From: Zantedeschia hybrid cultivar
Lineage: Eukaryota; Streptophyta; Magnoliopsida; Alismatales; Araceae
Reading direction: 5' to 3'
Length of the DNA: 64,000 bases
NCBI GenBank assembly: GCA_030544215.1
Contig: JARZZO010000002.1
Coordinates: 27,899,395 to 27,963,394, forward strand
A program made the translations under genes and the position numbers. Within the stretch, counting starts at the first letter, position 1. Every line of letters begins with the position of its first letter. This document shows, piece after piece, positions 48,042-57,631 of the stretch. The notes under the pieces are model-generated. The model had not been told where the DNA came from, ran no database searches, and saw nothing but the letters and a program-made list of their open reading frames with translations.

Positions 48042-48863
48042 CATGGATTGCGGAATCGGCCGATTCCGATCCGAATCGGCCGATTCGGATCGGGATCGGC
48101 GGGTTCCGATCCGATTCGGGGGGGATTTCACTGTTCCCCCCCACCGATTTGAAAAAAAAAAAAAAACGGCCGAAATCGGCCCGAACCGGACCAAATCGGG
48201 GCCGGACCGGCCAGATCGGCCGGTCCGGACCCGATCTGGTCCGGTTCGGGCCGATTTCAGTCCCCCCTTTAAGGTTTAAGGGTTTACGGGTTTAGGGTTT
48301 TAGGGTTTAGGGTTTAGGGTTTAGGTTTTAGGGTTTTAGGGTTTAGGGTTTAGGGTTTAGGGTTTAGGGTTTTAGGGTTAAGGGTTTAGGGTTTAAGGGT
48401 TTTAGGGTTTAAGGGTTAAGGGTTAAGGGTTAAGGGTTAAGGGTTAAGGGTTAAGGGTTTAGGGTTTAGGGTTTAGGGTTTAGGGTTAAGGGTTAAGGGT
48501 TAAGGGTTAAGGGTTTAGGGTTTTAGGGTTAGGGCTTTAGGGTTTAGGGTTTAGGGTTTAGGGTTTAGGGTTTTAGGGTTTAGGGTTTAGGGTTTTAGGG
48601 TTTAGGGTTTTTTATGGATGTACATGAATTGCATTCATTCTTATTGTACATCAATTGAATAATATGTATGTAATTTTTTCTGATTTTATTTTTATTTTTT
48701 TCTGATTTTTTCTGATTTTTTTTAATTTTTTATTATTTTTTAATCTGGCCGAGTCGGACTGGCCAGACTTCATCTGGATCGGCCGACTCGGCCGATCCGA
48801 TCCGAGTCGGATCGGGATCGGCGGGTCCCGATTCGGGGACCCGATCCGATCCGGAATTCCTTG
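48042..48863. mobile_element. hAT family D non-autonomous element carrying a telomere-repeat array
   Basis: An 822-bp element starts CATGGATTGCGGAATCGG and ends in the reverse complement of CAAGGAATTCCGGATC. Subterminal arms (48050-48260 and 48745-48855) are dense GATCGGCCGA/CCGATTC repeats. The duplication CAGCCACC is perfect (48034-48041, 48864-48871). Between the arms are a TTTAGGG-type array (48271-48610) and an AT-rich stretch. No coding sequence is present. Confidence 0.93.
48271..48610 (+). repeat. Interstitial telomere-type repeat array (TTTAGGG and variants)
   Basis: About 340 bp of TTTAGGG, TTTTAGGG and TTAAGGG units (some 45-50 in total), G-rich on the + strand. Canonical units dominate at both ends, and a run of TTAAGGG variants lies at about 48410-48460 with another near 48485-48510. 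It lies entirely inside a transposon with intact duplication, so it is not a chromosome end. Confidence 0.95.
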
Positions 48864-49131
48864 CAGCCACCTGCTTGTCACCTGCACATTAGGTGAACTG
48901 TGTGTTGGCCTGCCCAACTTTAAGTCGGTTTTGCCATGACCAATATTTCTAAAAATCCCAGACCTTGTGGTATTTTAATGCAGTTTAATAACTGGGACTT
49001 TTTTTGGCAGCAGCTGATTGTGAGATTGAATCAATTCAGAGCTGATAAAGTATAAGGATAAAAGGTCTGGAAGGAGGTTTATTCCAAAGGACCACATCAT
49101 TGTAATAGCATAATAAATGAAAACTCTGGAG

Positions 49132-49484
49132 CATGGTTTGCCATATCATCCCGGATCATGCTGACTCATATGAATCGGCTTGTATTTTGTTGAGTCCGCG
49201 TCATTGGCATGCATCAAGTTGGACCGGATTGATCTGACTTATACATGCATAATAAGTTGTTTTAGAGTGAGTTTTTCTCATTTGACCGGTGAATTTACAC
49301 TTTTATATCAATTAATTGGATACATTTCTCCTAAATGTGGTTTAAACTCATTATCATTAACAAACTCATTGTCTTCAATCGGCCCGGCTCATGCGACTTG
49401 TTCGAGTCAGATTGAGTCAGGCCAGTATCAACTCTTATCTTGGAAGATATGATCCGGTATGGATCAGCAATATGGTGAAACATG
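49132..49484. mobile_element. hAT MITE, family B
   Basis: A 353-bp element starts CATGGTTTGCCATATC and ends in the reverse complement of CATGTTTCACCATATTG. Its AT-rich core is an inverted relative of the MITE at 6743-7075 (shared TTAATTGATAT and TTTCTCC segments). Flanks CTCTGGAG and CTATATAG match at 5 of 8 positions. Confidence 0.72.
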
Positions 49485-50744
49485 CTATATAGTATGTGAA
49501 AGGTCTTTTTGCTTTTGAACCTAAAGTTGGGTCCAGGATAATCTGTTACATGATCCATTGAATTAGTTGTAACATTAGTGAATTAGGTGTTTCTGTGTAG
49601 CTTTCCTGTTCGAGATATCATTTTTTTAGTGCAATGAGAAATTATTTTATCATGGTTGGTGGTTCATCTACATTTTATTTTTTCACTGTAGAAGCTCTCC
49701 TTTGGGCACAAACAAGTAGAAGCAGCCATGCAGTAGCTCAAACTCAGAACCTCAAATGCTTACTTTTAAGAGATTCATGATCACCGCAAGAGAAGAATAC
49801 ACTAGAAGAGAGGTGGTTAGAGACCTAGAGGCATTTGTGTTGCCTTAGGAGACTACAAGGGCCTTCGGGACTCTACGTATACCTCCAAGGCCCCAACTAG
49901 CCATTGCTACAGCCAGCAATCGCTAGTTTGACTACCAATGGGTAGTCAAATGCACCATTATGCAGCAAGATCAGCCTAATTCGGAGACAGATCAGCCAAT
50001 ATGTGCCGATTTTGATTCCTCGGCTGCAAGTTTGGCTGGACTCAAAATGGCATCACTTGAGGAAGATGGATTATAGCCGGTCTGCAGAACTGAGACCTGG
50101 CTCCAAGAATAGGGGCTGGTGTCTACTTTGTTACGCTGAGATGAGGGAGTCTCTCTTCCCTGCTGCAGCCTTGAATGAGAGGAAGACACCACCCCCGGCC
50201 AGGTTGGCCATCCAGTAGTTCCCAGTGGACAGAGGATCAATGGGGGTGAAGGCCTTAAAAGATACGGGACCAATTCTATAAAAACTGGGGAACTGGAACT
50301 CTTAAGCGAGAGAGCAGACAGGGCTTACAGTCCAAGTGGACCTTGCAGGCAACAAGGCAGATGCCTTCTTTCTTCTTGGTACAAGTGTTCACCTTGAACT
50401 TTGAGACTAAAGCTTCTCCCATCCTGGACTTCTTATGCTTTCAAAGGAGTTACCAGTTTTTCACTAGAGCACAAATGGTGCCCTGCAAAAACTGAATCAG
50501 ATCCCCCTTTCTTCCTTCTTGACAAATGCTTTAATACCATATGGAATATTGAAGCAAGAATTAGGACTAGCATCCTTAACCACCTCAAGTAGGTCCTCTG
50601 CTGCCAAGAGAAGCTATTGTCAGTCCTAAACAACTGGCAGAACCTCCAGATGTAGCCTTTCCCTCTACAACAATGGGACCTCACCGGAGACTTGCACTCT
50701 CTAACAAAATGCCCCATACAAAGGCAATGGAAGTGCTTTCCGCC
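49485..50744. other. Unassigned intronic DNA
   Basis: No element ends or known coding motifs. The stretch 49,850-50,020 (CCCCAACTAGCCATTG and GCCAATATGTGCCGATT) resembles a degraded hAT leader and subterminal region of family A, but cannot be delimited. Confidence 0.35.
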
Positions 50745-51049
50745 TATGGATGTGATGGGAGTACAAGTATCGGTACCGATATCGGCCGTATCGGCCGATA
50801 CCAGTTTAAAACGGCTAAAAAATTTCAGGAAAAAACACAAAAAATCAAGAAAAATTTAAAAAATTAATTAGATATGTGTTGACTGTGACAAAGGTGGATT
50901 AAGACAAAGAAGTACGCATAATGCATACTAAATGACTATTTTGATACATATTAAACATGAAATATTCTGCTAATGTACTAAACATTTACAAATAATAAAT
51001 GTTAATGAAATGAAATGATCCTTACCTATGAAAAATAGAAGTGAATATA

Positions 51050-51855
51050 CTAATATGGATAATAACTCGTAGAACCTTCTGATTCATCTTTCGATTGTTG
51101 TTGCTGGTATCCATAATAAGGTTGCAACATATGTTCCCTATATTCACCATAACTAAACAATAATGCAACCAAGTCGTGCTTCCCACTTTGAATCCCTCTT
51201 AGAGTATACGCTTGTTGACTTGCTGAAATTCTAGAATCATGATGCAAAGAAGCACCTTGAGGATAAGAAGAAGATCCTTACCCATAAGGACCCACTTGAT
51301 GTGTATCATATCTTGTTCTATCACAGGCCGTAGAACCATGGCCTCTAGGTTGACGTGTGCCTGTTATTGATGGTCCAGACCTCTCATTCGGACTTCGTCT
51401 TCTTCTAGGTGCCACAAACTCTCTCTTCTAGCTGCAGCCATCTCAGGATCTGAATCATCATCACTAGAGTCCACAATCTGTTCAACCCTCTTCCTCTCAC
51501 GTAGAGAAATGCCACTAGCCCCAGTATACAGCCCTTTGCCTTTTCTATTTTGTCTACCTGAAATCTTGTCTTAGAGTTCAACTTCCTCTTCTTTTCTTTG
51601 TTCCTTTTTAGCTTTCCGGCCATGCAACAATGCACGCATCTCACTAGACACTGGTTGGGGACAGACGGTATACCTCGTGACATGTCCCAAGATCCTTGCT
51701 AAATATTCTTTTCCTCAAGTTACTCCACCACCCATCTCTTTGCCACAATATTTGCATTTCACTCTCCTCCTTGCAGTATCAACTAAGGTGATATGGGCAC
51801 ACCCTAGGTCCTATTCTTGTTGTCTCTTACTGGATTGTTGATGTTCAGCCATGAT
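51050..51855 (-). pseudogene. hAT transposase remnant: BED finger fused to C-terminal tail
   Basis: From a minus-strand ATG at about 51852 (MAEHQQSSKRQQE) the sequence gives a BED-type finger, VKCKYCGKEMGGG then a shifted RL-KEHLA-like part and GHVT. It then goes, with stops, to a low-complexity tail including APRRRRSPNERSG, HGSTACDRTRYD, GSSSYPQGASLHHDSR and PYYGYQQQQSKDESEGS ending YYPY. DUF659, the catalytic residues and the dimerisation block are absent. Confidence 0.72.
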
Positions 51856-51904
51856 CCTACAACAAGAAAGAAAAAAATAGAAACATATATAAGTACAACT
51901 GGCA

Positions 51905-52985
51905 TCATGCACCTACTCTAAAGTATGCAATGAAGCTTATTTAGGCTTCAATTGATGTTTAATTAACGTAATTAGACAAAAGTCTCAATTTTTAACTGCT
52001 AATTAGGGTCAAAATTGGGAGTTCTATTTAATTAATATTCAATCAATGCAATTGACAACATGTTCCTACTCTAAAATACGTAATGATGCCTAATTAGGTT
52101 TCAATTGATATTTAATTAAGGTAATTAGACAAAATCCCCAATAATTAACTATTAATTAGGGTCAAAATCAGAGTTTCTCCCTAATTAACCTTTAATCAAC
52201 GCAATTGACAGCATGTTCCTACTTTAGAATATGCAATGAAAGTTAATTAGACTTCAATTGATGTTCAATTAGCATAATTAGACAAAAGCTCTAACTTTTA
52301 ACCGTTAATTAAGGTCAAAATTAGGATTTTTCTCTAATTAACGTTCAATCAACGCAATTGACTGCATGCGCCTACTCTAAAGTATGCAACTCAACTCAAC
52401 TCAAAAAAACCTTAATCCCAAATAATTGGGGTCGGCAATGAAGTTGAATTAGATTTCAATTGATATTTAATTTAAGTTATTAGATAAAAACTCCAATTTA
52501 TAACCGTTCATTAGGATCAAAATTGAGATTTTTCTCTAATTAACGTTCAATTAACGTAATTGACAGTATGCTCCTGCTCTAAAGTATGCAATGAAGTTTA
52601 ATTAGACTTCAATTGATATTTAATTAAGGTAATTAGACAAAAATTCTACTAATTAACTACTAATTAAGGTCAAAATTACATTTTTTTTCCTAATTACCCT
52701 TCAATCAACGCAATTGACAGCATACTCCTACTTTAAAATATGTAATGAAGTTTAATTAGACTTCAATTGATGTTTAATTAACACAATTAGATAAAAGCTC
52801 TAATTTTTAACCGCTGATTATGATCAAAATTTAGATTTTTCTCTAATTAACGTTCAATCAACGCAATTGACAGTATGCTCATACTCTAAAGTATGCAATG
52901 AAGCTTAATTAGGCTTCAATTAATGTTTAATTTAAGTAATTAGATAAAAGTCCTAATTTTTAACCGCTAATTAGGGTTGAAAATT
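51905..52985. repeat. Seven-copy tandem array of a ~152-bp unit
   Basis: The landmark CCTACTCTAAAGTATGCAATG recurs in diverged form at about 51914, 52066, 52218, 52371, 52573, 52726 and 52879. Spacing is 152-153 bp, except one interval of 202 bp that contains a 45-50 bp RTE-tail insertion. Each unit also has AATTAGACAAAA and CAATCAACGCAATTGACA. The array lies within the hAT element, upstream of its BED finger on the minus strand. Confidence 0.9.
52390..52434 (-). repeat. RTE 3'-tail micro-insertion in the tandem array
   Basis: A 45-bp piece, CTCAACTCAACTCAAAAAAA then CCTTAATCCCAAATAATTGG then GGTCG, is the reverse complement of the RTE 3' terminus at 3711-3755. GCAA flanks it on both sides (52386-52389, 52435-52438). 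The other six array units lack it, which fixes the borders. Confidence 0.85.
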
Positions 52986-53525
52986 GGGGGTTGTCTATTT
53001 TGCTAGGAAACGAATGTAAATAATCTAATAACACTCAACTACTCAAAAACAATATAAAAATTTAAAATATATATACACACCTTCTATTCCTTTTTTTCTT
53101 CCACCTAAAACCTCCCCGGCGTTGACGGCAGCGGGCTGCAATGGCGGCAGGCGGCGGTGGCAGGCGGCAGCGGCAACTTCTCCTCCTTCCCCTCCCCCAC
53201 TTCCCTTCAGTCCCGCAAACAGCAAGCCTCCTCCCTCTCACATGTCTGTTTATGTAAGTGGGGAAAGTGAAAGACCCCTTTTAAAGGGGCCTTTTACATG
53301 AACCGGTTCGATACCGACCGGTTTCGGTTGTATCAGCCGATACCGGGCCGATATGCCCGAAATCGGACTGGTACCGGCCGGTACAGTATATTTTATATTA
53401 TTATTATTTTTTTTAAATCCGGTATCAGCCATTTGACCACGTATCGGTACCGGTACCGGCCGATACGGATGCATATCGGCCAATACATATCGATATCGGC
53501 CGATACTGCCAACTAGGTTTCCACC

Positions 53526-54032
53526 CCTATCTTTACGCTCTACACGAGGGATAGTTCCGCTCGAGAGATGAGAGGAAGGTTTAGGTGGCAGCCCCTCTGG
53601 GGTTCCACCCCCCAATGGAATGTAGTTGGCCCGTCACCGGCGATGGGTTCTAGGACGGTCGCTCTCCTCCCCCTCTCATATCTCAAAAGTCAATGATCCC
53701 CCCCCCCAAAAAAAAAAAAAAAGTCAAAAACACTATTAATAGACTGACTTGACCTGTTAACTTCCAAAATATGACCGAAATACTTCTAAGATGGTCTAAT
53801 TACTTCTACCTGTTTGATTGGTTTTATTGAAGATCAGTGTCATGTTAACCTCAAGTAGTTGAGGTGATTCTGCATTTGTTATCCTGGTCAGATCTACATT
53901 CTCCTGTTTTATTTTAATGTCTGATGATTGTTACATCATAACACTAGTCAATTCGATCTCAAATTCTGCCCACACCTGCAAAAGAATGATAATTGGAGCA
54001 TGTTATATGACTTTGTTTGATCACATTTTCAG
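53526..54032. other. Intron 5 end, unassigned
   Basis: A short GC-rich stretch next to the hAT, a C/A homopolymer tract at 53697-53724, then normal AT-rich intron leading to the acceptor TTTTCAG at 54026-54032. Nothing coding is seen before the exon. Confidence 0.5.
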
Positions 54033-54322
54033 GCTTGTTATGAAGGATGACACCATGGAGCTGAGTGGAAATATGCTTGGATTGAAACTGGAGAGTAATG
54101 GGATCAGGGTCTTAGAACCATTTGACACCTATATAAAGTTCTCAAATGTCTCGGGCAAAACAAAATTACATGCCTCCATTTCTGATATATATATGAACTT
54201 CTCATTCAGCATTTTGAAACTGTTCTTGGCTATTGAAGAAGATATACTGGAATTTCTGAGGATAACAACTAATAAAGTCTCTGTTGTATGCTCACAGTTT
54301 GATAAAGTTGGAACACTTCAGA
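54033..54322 (+). CDS. VPS13: VPS13-like exon 6 of window
   Basis: This exon completes the split codon from 47407 and ends with one base of the next split codon (A|AT). It encodes the strongly family-typical LGLKLESNGIRVLEPFDT segment, then SDIYMNFSFSILKLFLAIEED and CSQFDKVGTLQ. The donor GTACAT at 54323 was chosen because it alone gives an in-frame join to the W-R-P repeat in the next exon; without splicing the frame runs on into intron to about 54432. Confidence 0.92.
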
Positions 54323-54446
54323 GTACATCACATTCACCCCTTTCATTTTTTGCAATGCCAATTCTTAAGGATGTGCGATTCTTTAAATTGTGTTATTGTG
54401 AAATGTTTTCCAAGTTCAAGATCATTAACTAATTCTTATGGTATAG

Positions 54447-54531
54447 ATTACAAGAGTGGGCAAACGTATGCCTTTTGGAGACCCCGGGCGCCATCTGGAT
54501 TTGCTGTTCTTGGGGACTGCTTGACGCCACT
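54447..54531 (+). CDS. VPS13: VPS13-like exon 7 of window (first W-x-P repeat)
   Basis: This 85-nt exon begins after TATAG and ends before GTATGC. It carries YAFWRPRAPSGFAVLGD followed by CLTPL, the first of four related W-x-P-x-(A/V)-P-x-G motifs in the following 1.3 kb. In VPS13 proteins this repeated beta-rich region (VAB or Vps62-like) binds adaptor proteins that place VPS13 on particular membranes; that role is transferred from the family. Introns of 124 and 103 bp flank it. Confidence 0.9.
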
Positions 54532-54634
54532 GTATGCGTAACCTCTTAGGGTTTTTGTCATGATTTATGTATTCAAATTGATTGTATTATGTAGGTTTGT
54601 CTTAAATTTAAACTTCTGAGTTCTCTTCTATCAG

Positions 54635-54994
54635 GAGTGAGCCACCTTCTAAAGGAGTTACTGCTGTTAATACCAGCTTTGCAAGAGTGAAGAGACCTAT
54701 ATCATTCAAGCTAATTTGGCCATGTCCAGCAACTGATGATGCTTCGGTGTCGCAAAATGAAGTTGGGAGTAATAACCGCCCATTGAGCATTGGTTCAAAT
54801 ATGGATGACAAAGGCAGAAAAGAAAGCAGCTGTTCTATTTGGTTTCCTGTTGCTCCTCAAGGCTATGTTGCAGTAGGGTGTGTGGTTTCAATCGGAAGAG
54901 CCAAACCACCGCTGTCATCTGCCTTGTGCATCTCATCTTCTTTAGTTTCACACTGCTCTTTGAAAGATTGCATTTCGCTTTGTTTGTCTGAACC
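54635..54994 (+). CDS. VPS13: VPS13-like exon 8 of window (second W-x-P repeat)
   Basis: The exon runs from a split codon (CT|G) to a split codon (CC|G). It reads SEPPSKGVTAVNTSFARVKRP then PISFKLIWP, a serine/asparagine-rich linker, and SCSIWFPVAPQGYVAVGC, the second W-x-P-x-A-P-x-G motif. It ends near CISLCLSEP and joins HQESVALWRVD after a 92-bp intron. A read-through frame exists into the intron but stops soon after. Confidence 0.92.
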
Positions 54995-55086
54995 GTATGT
55001 TATACATGTTCTTGCACCTTTTCTCTTTTTGGTATTAACTTTTGAACTGCATGGATAAAATCTCAATAACCAACACTGTTTTTCAG

Positions 55087-55449
55087 GCACCAGGAAAGTG
55101 TAGCATTATGGCGAGTTGACAACTCCTTTGGTTCTTTCTTACCTACAAAAGCTCATAGTATGAGTTTGATGGGTGAAGCCTATGAGCTTCGTCATTTATG
55201 TTTTGGATACTCAGAGTTATCATCTAAGTCATCAGTGGGATCAGTCATCCAATCTAATTCGCAGTTACCTGAACAAACACTTCAGTTGGAAAGGTCTGCA
55301 TTGCTAGCATCTAGTCGGCTCTTTGAACGTATTGCTAGCTTTAGATTGATTTGGTGGAATCAAGGTACACAGACCAATAAAAGACTTTCTATATGGCGGC
55401 CGGTGGTTCCCCGCGGGATGGCTTATCTTGGCGATATTGCTGTTCAGGG
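55087..55449 (+). CDS. VPS13: VPS13-like exon 9 of window (third W-x-P repeat)
   Basis: The exon starts after TTTTCAG with the last base of a proline codon and ends with two bases of a glycine codon (GG|G). It contains SVALWRVDNSFGSFLPT, YELRHLCFGYSE, FRLIWWNQG and SIWRPVVPRGMAYLGD, the third W-x-P motif (here V-P instead of A-P). The linker between is rich in serine and glutamine. The donor is GTATTA; the next exon begins GYEPPNTC. Confidence 0.92.
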
Positions 55450-55557
55450 GTATTAAATTATAGCCTTGTGTTTGTTGCCAGTTATCTTTGTTGTTTGCTT
55501 ACTATTGTAGTATGTTCAAAATCTACAAATCAATTATTAATCAACATGCAATTTCAG

Positions 55558-56044
55558 GTATGAGCCTCCAAACACATGCATCGTTCTTCATGATACCGGA
55601 GATGAAACATTGCTTAAACCTGCTCTTGATTTTCAACTTGTTGGCTACATCAAGAAGCAGAAAGCGTTTGAAAGTATTTCTTTCTGGTTACCTCTAGCTC
55701 CTCCTGGCTTTGTTTCCTTGGGGTGCATTGCATCTAAGGGCTCACCTAAGCAGGATGATTTCGGCTCGTTAAGATGCATACGTGGTGATCTGGTCACTGG
55801 GAGTACTTTCCCGGGAGAAAGCATTTGGGATTCATCCGATACTAGGACCGCAGGATCATTTAGCATATGGAGTGTTGATAATGAGGCATGCACATTTCTT
55901 GCCAGAAGGGGACTTAAGAGACCTCCAAAAAGATTTGCTTTAAGGCTAGCAGATCCAAGTGCATCCAGTGGCTCTGATGATACCCTAATTGATTTGGAAA
56001 TGAATACATTCTCTGCAGCAGTTTATGATGATTATGCAGGCTTG
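55558..56044 (+). CDS. VPS13: VPS13-like exon 10 of window (fourth W-x-P repeat)
   Basis: The exon begins after TTTCAG, completes a glycine codon and ends in phase 0 before GTAAGG. It encodes YEPPNTCIVLHDTGDE, DFQLVGYIKKQKAFESI, SFWLPLAPPGFVSLGC (fourth W-x-P-x-A-P-x-G motif), SIWSVDNEACTFLARRG and KRPPKRFALRLADP. The alternation of SIW-V-DN and SFW-P-AP motifs shows that the adaptor-binding region is built from repeated units of similar design. Confidence 0.93.
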
Positions 56045-56172
56045 GTAAGGAATCTGAATTAGAATATAATCCATTCTTGGCTAATCCAGAAGTAGATATA
56101 TAAGTACCTTGTGAAAGAATATATTTCCTAACAGTTTGTATAATAACTACTTTTTAACTGGCTCCTGTACAG

Positions 56173-56336
56173 ATGGTTCCATTGTTTAATATTTCTTTCA
56201 GCAGAATTGGATTTAGTCTACATGGAGGACTTGGGTATCTGAATTCTACTGTGAGCTTTTCTTTGGCTGCAAGATCTTACAATGATAAGTTTGATTCGTG
56301 GGAGCCCCTCATTGAGCCTATTGACGGATTTGTTAG
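56173..56336 (+). CDS. VPS13: VPS13-like exon 11 of window
   Basis: The exon has 54 codons plus two bases (AG|G), after TGTACAG and before GTGAAG. It reads MVPLFNISFSRIGFSLHG then SFSLAARSYNDKFDSWEPL followed by IEPIDGFV. This SLAARSYNDK-WEPL-IEP block is typical of plant VPS13 just after the adaptor-binding repeats. The following 1962-bp intron contains a (CT)n(TA)n microsatellite and three hAT MITEs. Confidence 0.92.
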
Positions 56337-56647
56337 GTGAAGTTTCAGATAAATTTTCTATTTCCCTTGATTTCCTTTTGTGGCCTTTGTACAATTCGTC
56401 TGTTAACTAATGCACAGAAGTATTATATTATGGTGAGAGTTCTTTTAGGGTTTTTAAGTTTTTGATCCCTATAAACATTCATATTTTAAAGTAATCCTAT
56501 AACTTGCATATTTAGTACTGACTCCAAATAATTTAAACATTAGCTCTTGACCGGTTGACCCTGACAGTTAGTCTCTCCGCTTGGAGACTACCAACTCTAG
56601 TTAGAGATCTAACTCTAGTTAATTTATAAACAGAATAACAATTTTAA

Positions 56648-56649
<2 letters not shown>

Positions 56650-56740
<91 letters not shown>
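56650..56740. repeat. Compound (CT)n(TA)n microsatellite
   Basis: About 30 bases of CT repeats pass directly into about 58 bases of TA repeats. It lies in the intron between VPS13 exons 11 and 12. Confidence 0.97.
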
Positions 56741-56869
56741 GTTTCACCAGTCCCCTGTTTTTCACCTTTGCCTGTGTCTATGTGAGTGCATGTGTGTGTG
56801 TGGTCGGCATCCTTTAAGCTTTACTTTTTCAAGGGTCATCAGAGGAGAGGCATATTGTTCAGCCACCAT

Positions 56870-57055
56870 CAAGGAATTCCGGATTGGATCGGGTCCTTGA
56901 ATCGGAACCCGCCGATCCCGATCCGAATCGGGATCGGATCGGCCGGAATCGGCCTGGATCGGCCAGAATCGGCCGGGATCGGCCGAATCGGGACCTGCCG
57001 ATACCGATCCGAATCGGGCGATCCGGATTGGTATCGGCCGATTCTGCATTCCATA
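56870..57055. mobile_element. hAT MITE, family D, perfect target duplication
   Basis: A 186-bp element starts CAAGGAATTCCGGAT and ends in the reverse complement of TATGGAATGCAGAATC. It is almost entirely GATCGG/CCGATCC units. The duplication GCCACCAT is perfect (56862-56869, 57056-57063). The two termini differ after GGAAT, so the element has a recognisable left and right. Confidence 0.94.
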
Positions 57056-57179
57056 GCCACCATGGCAAATAGGAAGCTGGTCTGGGACCTGATCGGGGAC
57101 CCACCCACCATCGGTGCATGTGTGAACCCCTAGGATGTGGGGTACTAGTGCTGGAAGGGGATGGAAAACCCACATTCGA

Positions 57180-57218
<39 letters not shown>

Positions 57219-57219
57219 C

Positions 57220-57623
57220 CATGGAATGCAAAATCAGCCAATCCCAATCCAATTATGGGGGGTAACTGGCTGGAATCGGCTGGGATCAGCCGACCCCATC
57301 CGATCCCGGGCTTTTCCCCCGTTTTTTTGACAAGGAATTCTGGATCGGATCGGGTCCCTGAATCGGAGCCCACCAATCTCGATCCGAATTGAGATCGGAT
57401 CGGCGGAAATCGGCCTGGATCAGCCGGAATTGGTCGGGATCGGCCGAATCGGGACCTGCCGATCCCGATCCGAATCGGCCGATCCGGATCAGGATCGGCC
57501 GATTCTGCATTCCATGCTTTTTGGTGGCCGATCCTGGCCGATCGGATTTGGCCAATCTGATCCGGATCAGATCGGGATCACCGGGGTCCGATTCGGACCC
57601 CTGACCCAATCCAGAATTCCATG
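57220..57623. mobile_element. hAT MITE, family D, hosting a second MITE
   Basis: The outer element starts CATGGAATGCAAAATC and ends in the reverse complement of CATGGAATTCTGGATTGG. Flanks CTCTCCAC (57212-57219) and CTCTCTAG (57624-57631) match at 6 of 8. Its own sequence is 57220-57330 plus about 57525-57623; the middle is a second family D copy. A (CT)n tract lies just upstream. Confidence 0.82.
57331..57516. mobile_element. hAT MITE, family D, inner copy
   Basis: A 186-bp element starts CAAGGAATTCTGGATCGG and ends in the reverse complement of CATGGAATGCAGAATCGG. Flanks TTTTTTGA and CTTTTTGG match at 6 of 8. It has the same length and motif layout as the copy at 56870-57055, so the two are close relatives within 300 bp of each other. 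Confidence 0.85.
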
Positions 57624-57631
57624 CTCTCTAG

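Larger units (their letters stand above)
50745..53517 (-). mobile_element. hAT, family C, internally deleted (transposase core missing)
   Basis: A 2773-bp element with ends TATGGATG...GGGAGTAC and the reverse complement of CCTAGTTGGCAGTATCGG. Subterminal CCGATACC repeats occupy 50768-50805 and 53320-53510. Flanks TTTCCGCC (50737-50744) and TTTCCACC (53518-53525) match at 7 of 8. On the minus strand it has a GC-rich leader, a 152-bp tandem array, a BED finger and a transposase tail, but no catalytic core. It links the CCGATACC MITEs to a hAT source. Confidence 0.85.

Noticed and set aside
48266..48615. Possible chromosome end or fusion scar because of TTTAGGG repeats
   Set aside because: The array is inside a transposon with a perfect 8-bp duplication and lies in the middle of a gene, so it is internal.
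51905..52985. CRISPR-like array because of regularly spaced repeats
   Set aside because: The whole 152-bp unit repeats, with no constant-repeat/variable-spacer structure, and the DNA is plant nuclear.
53043..53225. Small alanine/glycine-rich protein
   Set aside because: It is the GC-rich leader of the deleted hAT element; the residues reflect GGC/GCA repeats.
56762..57609. Long open frames rich in R, S, D, P and G on both strands
   Set aside because: They run through short GATCGG-type repeats; such arrays stay open in several frames by composition. They are MITE subterminal repeats.
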